Positions 54,185-62,643 of a DNA stretch of 64,000 bases are shown piece by piece (position 1 is the stretch's first letter; each line of letters begins with the position of its first letter). Where the stretch lies: the NCBI RefSeq assembly GCF_006351925.1, contig NZ_CP040924.1, positions 1,262,001-1,326,000 of the forward strand, written 5' to 3'. The notes below the pieces were generated by a model. The model saw only the letters and a list, made by a program, of their open reading frames with translations. It searched no databases and had not been told where the DNA came from. The translations under genes and the position numbers were made by a program. This DNA is from Clostridium thermarum (lineage in GTDB: Bacteria > Bacillota > Clostridia > Clostridiales > Clostridiaceae).

Positions 54185-55075
54185 ATGTTTAAATCAGGAT
54201 ACGTAACAATAATAGGAAGACCCAATGTAGGTAAGTCTACATTACTGAATAAATTGATGGGCGAAAAGTTGGTAATAGTATCAAATAAGCCTCAGACCAC
54301 AAGAAACAATATACATACAATTTTGACCAGTAAGAATTATCAGATAATATTTGTTGATACTCCCGGCTTGCATAAGCCCAAACACAAGCTTGGTGAAATA
54401 ATGGTAAAAAGCGCAAAAGATACCCTGAAGAATGTTGATCTCATTTTGTTTTTGACAAATCCCGATGATGAGATTGGCAAAGGAGATGCAATGATCCTTG
54501 AGGAGCTAAAGGGGATAGATAAGAAAGTCTTCTTGGTTCTGAATAAAATAGATGAGAATACGCAGGAAAGAGTTGCGCAGACTCTAGCTAATTATAGTAG
54601 CTTTTTCGATTTTGATGAGATTGTACCAATCTCTGCACTGAAAGGTAAGAATGTAGACACCTTGTTAAAGCTTATAACCGATAACCTTCCTGAGGGTCCA
54701 ATGTACTATCCGGAAGAAATGGTAGCGGATGTACAGGAAAGATTTATCATTACCGAGATGATAAGAGAGAAGGCTCTTAGGAATTTATCTGAGGAAGTTC
54801 CACACGGAATTGCTGTGGAAATAGTGACCTTTAAAGAGCAGGAAGATAATAGAATTAATATCGAAGTAAATATGCTTTGTGAAAAGGAATCTCATAAAGG
54901 TATTATCATTGGAAAAAACGGAGCAATGCTTTTAAAGATAAAAAAACAGTCAAAAGCAGATATAGAAAGATTTTTAGGGAAAAAAGTGAACTTGAATATA
55001 TGGGTAAAAGTAAGAAAAGAATGGAGAGATAATCCTGCTTTATTAAAAGATTTGGGTTATGACTTTAAGAAGTAG
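54185..55075 (+). CDS. era: GTPase Era
   Basis: A 296-residue GTPase: Walker [28 protein letters not shown] and a C-terminal KH domain ([20 protein letters not shown]). It binds the 3' end of 16S rRNA in 30S assembly; ybeY and era often lie together. It ends in the same frame as recO. Confidence 0.96.
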   Translation: MFKSGYVTIIGRPNVGKSTLLNKLMGEKLVIVSNKPQTTRNNIHTILTSKNYQIIFVDTPGLHKPKHKLGEIMVKSAKDTLKNVDLILFLTNPDDEIGKGDAMILEELKGIDKKVFLVLNKIDENTQERVAQTLANYSSFFDFDEIVPISALKGKNVDTLLKLITDNLPEGPMYYPEEMVADVQERFIITEMIREKALRNLSEEVPHGIAVEIVTFKEQEDNRINIEVNMLCEKESHKGIIIGKNGAMLLKIKKQSKADIERFLGKKVNLNIWVKVRKEWRDNPALLKDLGYDFKK

Positions 55076-55111
55076 AGACGATTTTCTTTTACAGAACTAG
55101 GGGATGATTTT

Positions 55112-55858
55112 CTGTCAGTAATTAATTGTAAAGCAGTTGTATTAAAAGTATCAGATTTTGGAGAAAATGATAAGATAGTATGGCTTTTTACCGATAAGCT
55201 CGGTAAGCTATCTGCTATTGCAAAGGGAGCCAAAAAAAGTAAAAGTAAGCTTTTCTCAATTACTCTCCCATTTTGCTTTGGTGAGTATACTGTATTTAGG
55301 GGTAAGAGTATGTATGTTTTGAGTGAGGGGAAAACTATAGAATCCTTTCAAGCTCTGTTAAATGACTTAGATACCTTAACCTATGGCTCCTATATATGTG
55401 AGTTGGTTGATATATCCATGGTAGATGAAGAAAGTAACAGAGATATATTTAAAACCTTAGTATCCTCTCTTTATCTGCTGAAAAGCAGGGCGGTAGATGA
55501 CGAAATATTACTGAGGGCATATGAACTTAATGTTTTAAACAATACGGGCTATGGCATCAATTTTGAAACTTGTGGAGTATGCAGAAAAAAAATAGAACAG
55601 TGCAGTTATATAAGCTTACAGCAATTTGGAGGAGTGTGTGACCAATGTCCAAAAACTGATGGAATAAGTATAAGCAAACCTGCATTTAAGGTTTTAAAGT
55701 TTCTTAATAATATACCCTTAGAAAAGGTATATAGATTAACTGTACCGCAAAACATAAAGAGAGAAATAAAAAAGACCCTTCAACTATTTATTTCAAATAA
55801 TTATTCAAGGATACCAAAAAGCTTACAAATGCTTGATTTTATAAAGGAGAGTGAATAA
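55112..55858 (+). CDS. recO: DNA repair protein RecO, apparent CTG start
   Basis: A 248-residue protein: OB-fold N-terminus (SVINCKAVVLKVSDFGENDK, then IVWLFTDKLGKLSAIAKGAK), helical domain and zinc-type Cys cluster (CGVCRKK, CDQC). No ATG, GTG or TTG exists in frame between the era stop and codon 67, where an ATG at 55310 would cut off the OB fold. CTG at 55112 follows CTAGGGGATG at proper spacing and gives the normal family length; ATT at 55121 is the other option. Confidence 0.88.
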   Translation: MSVINCKAVVLKVSDFGENDKIVWLFTDKLGKLSAIAKGAKKSKSKLFSITLPFCFGEYTVFRGKSMYVLSEGKTIESFQALLNDLDTLTYGSYICELVDISMVDEESNRDIFKTLVSSLYLLKSRAVDDEILLRAYELNVLNNTGYGINFETCGVCRKKIEQCSYISLQQFGGVCDQCPKTDGISISKPAFKVLKFLNNIPLEKVYRLTVPQNIKREIKKTLQLFISNNYSRIPKSLQMLDFIKESE

Positions 55859-55859
55859 A

Positions 55860-56510
55860 ATGAGTGAAATTACTCTTGAGAAAGTAGACATGATAAGAGA
55901 CAGAACGGGAGTTTCATACACAGTGGCTAAGGAAGCCCTGGAAGTATGCAATGGTGATGTGCTAGAAGCAATTGTTTTCATTGAAAACAACAGTAAAAAC
56001 AAAGGTAGCTTCTATCAGACAAAAGAAGAATTCATCAATTGGGTAAAAGATATAGTCAACAAGGGAAATGTAACAAGAATCAGAATTAAAAAAGATGATA
56101 AGGTTCTAGTTGACTTGCCTATTACAGCAGGGCTCGCAGTAACAGGTTTGACCGCGATTTTATCTGTTCCGCTCTTGGCCATCGGAGTGGTAAGTGCTGT
56201 TGTAACTAAGGTTACAGTGGAAATTACAAAGGAAGATGGTACAGTTGAAGTTGTAAACAAGTATATCAAAGATACCATGGGAGATATGAAAGGAAAAATA
56301 GACAGCTTTACCGAAAAACTTGGTGGAGTTGCGGAAGAAGTTAAGGAAGTAATCAGTGAAGTAGCAGAAGACCTTAAAGATAAAATGAAAAACAGAGTAA
56401 ACCATGAAGGTAAAAATCAAGATACCAATAATGCAGAAGAGAATGTATATAAATACACTGTGAATTTTGAAGAAGTTGACGATAATAACAAAGAAGAAAG
56501 TGACAAATAA
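55860..56510 (+). CDS. UBA-like/DUF4342 membrane-associated protein
   Basis: A 216-residue protein: an N-terminal UBA-like helix bundle (MSEITLEKVDMIRDRTGVSY to ALEVCNGDVLEAI), a DUF4342 core with one or two hydrophobic stretches (about 85-120: VDLPITAGLAVTGLTAILSV) and a long, highly charged C-terminal helix. Function unknown; DUF4342 proteins are frequent in clostridia. AAGGAGA precedes ATG 55860, and recO ends two bases upstream. Confidence 0.8.
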   Translation: MSEITLEKVDMIRDRTGVSYTVAKEALEVCNGDVLEAIVFIENNSKNKGSFYQTKEEFINWVKDIVNKGNVTRIRIKKDDKVLVDLPITAGLAVTGLTAILSVPLLAIGVVSAVVTKVTVEITKEDGTVEVVNKYIKDTMGDMKGKIDSFTEKLGGVAEEVKEVISEVAEDLKDKMKNRVNHEGKNQDTNNAEENVYKYTVNFEEVDDNNKEESDK

Positions 56511-56633
56511 ACTAATTTTGTATATAATAGATATGAAATCTCTTTAAGACCGTAAAATTCATTAATTACTATACATTTATCATAATTACATGATATAATG
56601 ATTGGTGATAAGATAATATTTATATGTTATAAG

Positions 56634-56675
56634 AGCTTTAAGAGAAGGTATTGAAAAATATTTTCTCTTAAAGCT
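56634..56675. repeat. Perfect 13-nt inverted repeat upstream of the CcpN-like gene
   Basis: AGCTTTAAGAGAA (56634-56646) and TTCTCTTAAAGCT (56663-56675) with a 16-nt loop. No T run follows, so an operator or mRNA stem is more likely than a terminator. The rest of 56511-56735 holds only AT-rich sequence. Confidence 0.6.
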
Positions 56676-56735
56676 ATGAATTCATTAATATTTGTATAGC
56701 GTATTATATAGATAATTAGCTTTTACTGAAAGAAG

Positions 56736-57377
56736 GTGAAGACTATTAGGTATACACCTAGACAGGAACAAATAATTTCAATAGTAAAGGAAGTCGGGCC
56801 AATTACTAGTGAAAAAATTGCATCAAAGCTGGGATTAACCAGAGCAGCTTTAAGACCGGATCTAGCTATATTGACTATGAGTGGTGCGTTAGAGGCCAGA
56901 CCTAGGGTAGGATACATATATTCAAGAGAAAAAGCAAAAAATTTGTTATATGACTACATAACAAATATAAAGGTCAAGGACATCATGTCTAAACCGGTAA
57001 CTGTAAATGAGGAAACAACGGTTTACGATGCAATAATTCATCTTTTTTTAAATGATGTTGGCACACTTTTTATAGAAAACAAAGGCGTATTGGTAGGGGC
57101 AGCTTCAAGAAAAGATCTCTTGAAAATTGCAATTGGGAGTACCGATATTCATAAAGTTCCTGTAGGTATAGTAATGACCCGAATGCCTAATATAGTCTGT
57201 GTAGAAGCGGAAGATACTGCATATCTTGTGGCTCAACGAATTATTGAACACGAGGTAGATAGTATCCCGGTCATTGAAAGAGTTTTCGATGGTACTAAAG
57301 AAGCCCCTAAAATCATAGGGAAAGTATCTAAAACTAATATCACTAAACTATTTGTTGCCCTAGGGCAAAACAAATAG
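56736..57377 (+). CDS. ccpN: CcpN/YqzB-type HTH and CBS-pair regulator
   Basis: A 213-residue regulator: N-terminal winged helix (YTPRQEQIISIVKEVGPITS, LTRAALRPDLAILTMSGALE) and two CBS domains (about 75-205: VKDIMSKPVTVNEETTVYDA and MTRMPNIVCVEAEDTAYLVA). CcpN-type proteins repress gluconeogenic genes and sense nucleotides with the CBS pair. The gene just before ppdK supports control of pyruvate/PEP flux. GTG at 56736 lies directly on the ribosome binding site; ATT at 56745 is better spaced and is where homologues usually begin, so a rare ATT start is possible. Confidence 0.85.
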   Translation: MKTIRYTPRQEQIISIVKEVGPITSEKIASKLGLTRAALRPDLAILTMSGALEARPRVGYIYSREKAKNLLYDYITNIKVKDIMSKPVTVNEETTVYDAIIHLFLNDVGTLFIENKGVLVGAASRKDLLKIAIGSTDIHKVPVGIVMTRMPNIVCVEAEDTAYLVAQRIIEHEVDSIPVIERVFDGTKEAPKIIGKVSKTNITKLFVALGQNK

Positions 57378-57412
57378 GACAAATTCGGGCTAACCGGGAC
57401 TTAATTTGTCCC
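57377..57412 (+). promoter_or_regulatory. Hairpin between ccpN and ppdK
   Basis: GGACAAATT pairs with AATTTGTCC around an inner CGGG/CCGG stem. No T run follows. Possibly a regulatory or processing stem in front of ppdK. Confidence 0.45.
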
Positions 57413-57452
57413 GTTAGTATATAGATTTAATACATATCGGAGGAGTGTTAGA

Positions 57453-60089
57453 ATGGATAACAAGAAGTATGTGTACCTTTTTAGCGAAGGCGAAGAAAGT
57501 CAAAAAGAACTTCTTGGTGGAAAAGGTGCTAATCTTGCAGGTATGACAAGACTAGGAATACCAGTTCCACAAGGATTTATCGTTACAACAGAAGCTTGTA
57601 ACAAATACTATGAGGACGGAAAACAGATATCTGATGAAGTTATTGAGCAAATTTATGCAAAAATGGCTGAGTTAGAAAAGATTACTGGTAAAGAATTCGG
57701 TGGAAAGAATAATCCACTACTTGTATCAGTAAGATCCGGTGCTAGAGTTTCAATGCCTGGTATGATGGATACAATATTAAACCTTGGATTAAATGATGAA
57801 ACAGTTGAAGTTATGGCTAACTTAACTAATAATCCAAGATTTGCATATGACTCCTACAGAAGATTCATCCAAATGTTTGCTGATGTTGTTATGGGAGTAG
57901 AAAAGAGATTATTCGAAAACCTTCTTGATGAAATGAAGGAATCAAAAGGTTATAAATATGATACAGACTTAACTGCTGATGACTTAAAAGTATTAGTAGG
58001 ACAGTTTAAAGAATTATACAAAAAGGAAAAGGGAGAAGACTTCCCAACAGATCCTAAGGCTCAATTAATCGAAGCTGTTACAGCTGTATTCAGATCCTGG
58101 GATAACCCAAGAGCTAATGTATACAGAAGACTTAATGACATTCCTTCAAACTGGGGAACTGCTGTTAACGTTCAGGAAATGGTATTCGGTAACAAGGGAG
58201 AAAATTCTGGTACAGGTGTTGCCTTCTCAAGAAACCCATCTACTGGAGAAAAGAAAATATATGCTGAGTACTTAATGAATGCTCAAGGAGAAGACGTTGT
58301 TGCTGGTATCAGAACTCCAGAAGACATATCAACTCTTGAACAGAGAAACAAAGCTGTATATGATGAATTCATGGCTATAGTTAATAAGCTTGAAAATCAT
58401 TACAGAGACATGCAGGATATGGAGTTTACTATAGAAGACGGTAAGCTTTACTTCCTACAGACAAGAAATGGTAAGAGAACAGCTGCTGCTGCGTTAAAGA
58501 TAGCTGTTGACTTAGTTGAAGAAGGTCTTATAACTAAGCAAGAAGCTATATTAAAAGTTGATCCAAAACAGCTTGACTCATTACTTCACCCAGCATTTGA
58601 TGCATCTGCATTAAAGAAGGCTGCTGTTATAGCTAAGGGACTTCCAGCTTCACCAGGAGCTGCTTGCGGTAAGGTTGCTTTCACAGCTCAAGAAGCTAAG
58701 GAAAGACATGAAGCAGGAGAAAAGGTTGTTCTTGTTAGACTTGAAACTTCACCAGAAGATATCGAAGGTATGATAGCTGCTGAAGGTATACTAACTGTAA
58801 GAGGTGGTATGACTTCTCACGCTGCTGTTGTTGCTAGAGGTATGGGTGCTTGCTGCGTAGCAGGTTGTGGAGAAATAAAGGTTAACGAAGAAGAAAGATA
58901 CCTCGAAGTTGGCGGAAAGAGATATACTGAAAATGACTATATATCAATAGATGGAACTACTGGTAATGTTTATGGTGAAGCTATTCCAACTGTTGAACCA
59001 GAAATAACTGGATACTTCGGAACATTCATGGCTTGGGCTGATGAAATAAGAGCATTAAAGGTTAGAACTAATGCTGATACACCACATGACGCTCAAACTG
59101 CTGTTAAGTTCGGAGCTGAAGGTATCGGTCTTTGCAGAACTGAGCACATGTTCTTTGCTGAAGACAGAATACCAGCAGTGAGAGAAATGATAGTTGCTAA
59201 GAACGAAGAACAAAGAAGAAAAGCTCTTGCAAAATTACTTCCAATGCAGAGACAAGACTTTATAGGTCTTTACGAGGCTATGGAATTCAGACCAGTTACT
59301 ATCAGATTCTTGGATCCACCACTACATGAGTTCTTACCTCATGCTGATGAAGATATAGCAGCTTTAGCTAAAGAAATGGGATTAACATTCGAAGAGCTTA
59401 AGGCTACTGTAGAATCATTACATGAATTCAACCCAATGATGGGTCACAGAGGATGCCGTCTTGCTGTTTCTTACCCAGAAATAGCTGAAATGCAGACAAG
59501 AGCAGTAATAGAAGCTGCACTTGATGTTTCAGGAAGACATCCAGAATGGAACATAGTTCCTGAAATAATGATTCCTCTTGTAGGAGAAGTAAAAGAGCTT
59601 AAGTTTGTTAAGGACGTAGTTGTTAAGACTGCAGAAGCTGTTATGGCTGAAGCTGGCAGAAAAATTGAATACAAAGTTGGTACAATGATAGAAATACCAA
59701 GAGCAGCTGTTACAGCTGATGAAATAGCTAAGGAAGCAGAATTCTTCTCCTTCGGTACTAACGACTTAACTCAGATGACATTTGGATTCTCAAGAGACGA
59801 TGCTGGTAACTTCTTAAAGCACTACTATGAGTCAAAGATATACGAGCAAGATCCATTTGCTAAACTTGACCAAAATGGTGTTGGTAAGCTAGTTAAGATG
59901 GCTGCTGACCTTGGAAGACAAACAAGGCCAGACATCAAGCTTGGTATCTGCGGAGAGCACGGTGGAGATCCTTCATCTGTTGAATTCTGCCATAATGTAG
60001 GATTAAACTATGTATCCTGCTCACCATTCAGAGTTCCAGTTGCAAGACTTGCTGCTGCTCAGGCACAGGTTAAGAACCCAAGAAAGTAA
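57453..60089 (+). CDS. ppdK: Pyruvate, phosphate dikinase
   Basis: An 878-residue enzyme: N-terminal nucleotide-binding domain (LLGGKGANLAGMTRLGIPVP), central phosphohistidine motif TVRGGMTSHAAVVARGMG, and C-terminal TIM barrel with GICGEHGGDPSSV. It interconverts pyruvate + ATP + phosphate and PEP + AMP + pyrophosphate. Codon use is strongly biased (GCT, GTT, AGA, GGA), suggesting high expression. The kinase/phosphorylase regulator (DUF299 protein) that commonly lies between ccpN and ppdK is absent. Confidence 0.97.
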   Translation: MDNKKYVYLFSEGEESQKELLGGKGANLAGMTRLGIPVPQGFIVTTEACNKYYEDGKQISDEVIEQIYAKMAELEKITGKEFGGKNNPLLVSVRSGARVSMPGMMDTILNLGLNDETVEVMANLTNNPRFAYDSYRRFIQMFADVVMGVEKRLFENLLDEMKESKGYKYDTDLTADDLKVLVGQFKELYKKEKGEDFPTDPKAQLIEAVTAVFRSWDNPRANVYRRLNDIPSNWGTAVNVQEMVFGNKGENSGTGVAFSRNPSTGEKKIYAEYLMNAQGEDVVAGIRTPEDISTLEQRNKAVYDEFMAIVNKLENHYRDMQDMEFTIEDGKLYFLQTRNGKRTAAAALKIAVDLVEEGLITKQEAILKVDPKQLDSLLHPAFDASALKKAAVIAKGLPASPGAACGKVAFTAQEAKERHEAGEKVVLVRLETSPEDIEGMIAAEGILTVRGGMTSHAAVVARGMGACCVAGCGEIKVNEEERYLEVGGKRYTENDYISIDGTTGNVYGEAIPTVEPEITGYFGTFMAWADEIRALKVRTNADTPHDAQTAVKFGAEGIGLCRTEHMFFAEDRIPAVREMIVAKNEEQRRKALAKLLPMQRQDFIGLYEAMEFRPVTIRFLDPPLHEFLPHADEDIAALAKEMGLTFEELKATVESLHEFNPMMGHRGCRLAVSYPEIAEMQTRAVIEAALDVSGRHPEWNIVPEIMIPLVGEVKELKFVKDVVVKTAEAVMAEAGRKIEYKVGTMIEIPRAAVTADEIAKEAEFFSFGTNDLTQMTFGFSRDDAGNFLKHYYESKIYEQDPFAKLDQNGVGKLVKMAADLGRQTRPDIKLGICGEHGGDPSSVEFCHNVGLNYVSCSPFRVPVARLAAAQAQVKNPRK

Positions 60090-60126
60090 AGATTAAATCA
60101 GCTTATTCAGTGTGATAAAAGTATGG

Positions 60127-60166
60127 GTACTATCTCTTATTAATTTAAGAGATAGTACTCTTTTTA
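60127..60166 (+). terminator. ppdK terminator
   Basis: GTACTATCTCTTA-TTAATT-TAAGAGATAGTAC, perfect 13-nt arms, then TCTTTTT. Confidence 0.9.
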
Positions 60167-60192
60167 TGAATAATGAACGATTATTAATTAAA

Positions 60193-61257
60193 CTAAAGTT
60201 TGGTTTTGAATTTATCTTCTATGTACTGCTTAAATTCACCGATAAATTGAGCGTGGAATTCAGTCTTTTCTACTGCTTTGCTAATTAAGGTCTGAAAAGA
60301 GCTCTTGTTGCACTTAGAGATATTATTATAATAATCTCTGGATATTTTCCAATACTTCTGGGGAAAAGACAGATAGGCCAAAATATACCTGTATTCATCT
60401 AGGTTCAGTGGCCGTTTTTCTTCATAGACTTTTAAGGCATTAATTGCAGTTTGTATATTCCACTTTGTATTATCCCGTTTAAGTAGTCTTCTTAAAAAGT
60501 AGGATATATCATGCACACAATAATCCATCTTGCATTTATCAAAATCTATAATCCAAATCCTGGTATCGTTGTCGAATATTATATTTTTGTTGACATAATC
60601 TAAATGACATAGTGAAGTTTTTAAATTTTTTTTATCTATGGAAGCTGAAACCCTAGCTGACAACTCAGCAAGCTCAATATTTTCTTCAAAATTATTTAGA
60701 TAGGTTTTTGAAAAGCCATCCTTATACTTAAAAGCTAGATTAGAGCAATTCAAAAGTTGATTAAAGTGCTTTTGAAGTGAATTAGCCAGATTTTCAAAGC
60801 CGCCTCTGTTACTACTGCCAAACACAGGTGTGAAGTCCTCGGAACAGTTGTGCATATCCGCTAAGTATGAAATTGAAGCCATTATGTGATCTATATTGTC
60901 ATAGCTGCATTTGATGCCATCAATCCATGGTGTAAGAATAAACAACATATTGTTATATTGAACAAATCTCCCTTTTTCTCTAGTGGGAAGCAGCCGCGGG
61001 ACATTGATTTTATTTCTGTAAAGCCATTCTATAGCTGAATATACAAAAAGCAAGTCTTGTACACCAAAGTAAACCTTTTTTAGGCAAAACACTTCATTAT
61101 TATATTCAACTCTATAGACTGCTCTTTGCTTGTCTGTATCCTTAAACTTTATCTGTTCAATTTTAGCATTCTCCATAGCATAGTGGGGAAGTACAGTTTT
61201 CTTTAATGTGCCTTCAGATAAATCGTTCACCTTATACAATTTAGCTTCGTAAGGCAT
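60193..61257 (-). CDS. CotS-family kinase-like spore coat protein
   Basis: A 354-residue aminoglycoside phosphotransferase/choline kinase-like protein: VYRVEYNNEVFCLKKVYF (Lys motif), LCHLDYVNKNIIFD (HxDxxxxN, catalytic loop) and IWIIDFDK (metal Asp). CotS/YutH-type proteins are in or on the spore coat of bacilli and clostridia. Catalytic residues look intact, so activity is possible. GGGGGTAATTCC-type site before the start on the minus strand. Divergent from dgt. Confidence 0.85.
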   Translation of the reverse strand: MPYEAKLYKVNDLSEGTLKKTVLPHYAMENAKIEQIKFKDTDKQRAVYRVEYNNEVFCLKKVYFGVQDLLFVYSAIEWLYRNKINVPRLLPTREKGRFVQYNNMLFILTPWIDGIKCSYDNIDHIMASISYLADMHNCSEDFTPVFGSSNRGGFENLANSLQKHFNQLLNCSNLAFKYKDGFSKTYLNNFEENIELAELSARVSASIDKKNLKTSLCHLDYVNKNIIFDNDTRIWIIDFDKCKMDYCVHDISYFLRRLLKRDNTKWNIQTAINALKVYEEKRPLNLDEYRYILAYLSFPQKYWKISRDYYNNISKCNKSSFQTLISKAVEKTEFHAQFIGEFKQYIEDKFKTKL

Positions 61258-61402
61258 GGAATTACCCCCTAGTAAACAATTATATTACTAAGATATTATT
61301 TAAAATCTTCTAATATACATATACTACATAAAAATGTTTATATATTTTACTAAAAAAGAGGAGTTTTAGGCTTTTTATAGAATATTCAATTGAGGTGGTT
61401 TA

Positions 61403-62431
61403 ATGGATATAAGGGAAAGGATAGAGAGGTCAGAAGAACTTGCATACAACAAGTTTGCTTGGCTGTCTTCTAAATGTGGAAATAGAGAAACCTTTGAAGA
61501 AAAGGATAGTGTTAGAACTGCTTACATGGTTGATAGGGACAGGATAATTCACAGTAAAGCTTTCAGGAGATTGAAGCATAAAACTCAAGTATATATAAAA
61601 ACTTGGGGAGACCATTACAGAACCAGACTAACCCATACCTTAGAAGTGGCACAGATAGCAAAGACCATTGGGCGAGGTATTGGGCTCAACGAGGACCTTA
61701 TAGAAGCTATTGCCCTTGGGCATGATATTGGTCATGTGGCCTTTGCGCATAACGGAGAAGAAGTTCTAAACAGTCTACTTCCCAATGGATTTAGGCACAG
61801 TGAAAACAGCGTTAGAGTGCTTAGACGGCTGGAAAAAGGGGGAAAGGGGCTAAACTTAACTCCTGAGGTTTTAGACGGCATTTTACGCCACAGTGGTTTT
61901 TCGCTAAATGCACCTAAGGCCTATACTTTGGAAGGGCAGGTTGTCAAGTACAGTGACAAAATAGCTTATGTTAACCATGATATCGACGATTCTATACGTG
62001 CTGGACTGTTAAAATTAGAAGATATTCCAACCTCAGTTATTAAGAACCTTGGCAAGAGCCATGGTGAAAGAATTGATACCTTGGTAAAGGATTGTATTTT
62101 TACCACCTTGAAGAATATAGACGCAGATAAGCCAGAGGTATCTTTAAGCAGTTGTATAGAAAAAGAATTAACGGAATTAAGACACTTCATGTTTGAATAT
62201 ATATATAAAGGCGCCATTTTAAAAGTGGAAAGGGATAAGGCAAAGTTTGTTTTGTCTCAGGTATATGAGTATTTTTATAAAAATCCGGATAAGCTACCTG
62301 GGTTTTATAGGTCTATAGCTGAAGCTGAAGGCCTTCATCAAGGGGTAGCAGATTATATTTCCGGCATGAGCGATGACTATTGCCTATACGTATTTAATGA
62401 TATATATGTACCAAAGTTAGTTATATACTAA
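61403..62431 (+). CDS. dgt: dGTPase-like HD-domain triphosphohydrolase
   Basis: A 342-residue HD protein: [40 protein letters not shown] and [18 protein letters not shown] metal ligands, with a further Asp in [15 protein letters not shown]. Of the short Dgt class that precedes dnaG in Firmicutes. It cleaves dNTPs to nucleoside and triphosphate; substrate range not readable. Confidence 0.92.
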   Translation: MDIRERIERSEELAYNKFAWLSSKCGNRETFEEKDSVRTAYMVDRDRIIHSKAFRRLKHKTQVYIKTWGDHYRTRLTHTLEVAQIAKTIGRGIGLNEDLIEAIALGHDIGHVAFAHNGEEVLNSLLPNGFRHSENSVRVLRRLEKGGKGLNLTPEVLDGILRHSGFSLNAPKAYTLEGQVVKYSDKIAYVNHDIDDSIRAGLLKLEDIPTSVIKNLGKSHGERIDTLVKDCIFTTLKNIDADKPEVSLSSCIEKELTELRHFMFEYIYKGAILKVERDKAKFVLSQVYEYFYKNPDKLPGFYRSIAEAEGLHQGVADYISGMSDDYCLYVFNDIYVPKLVIY

Positions 62432-62643
62432 AAATTAGGAATATTTTATAGTATTTAGTGGGTAAAATATTGTTTGTGCGGTATTCTGATATTTTTTAAA
62501 AAATTTGGATAAATAACCAGATAAAAAATTAAATTAAAAATAAATTATTAATATTTTTAAGAAGGATTTTGATTTATTGTGTCGAATATATAAGAACTTG
62601 TGGAAAAATTCCTAATTTCAAAAAGATAGGTGGGAATGTTTCA

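Noticed and set aside
55310-55858. recO annotated from ATG 55310 as a truncated 182-residue protein
   Set aside because: The upstream in-frame 66 codons encode the conserved RecO OB fold, and a ribosome binding site precedes CTG 55112, so the gene is whole.
61258-61402. A shared operator between the divergent cotS-like and dgt genes
   Set aside because: The gap is AT-rich, but no clear inverted repeat or convincing promoter pair was found.
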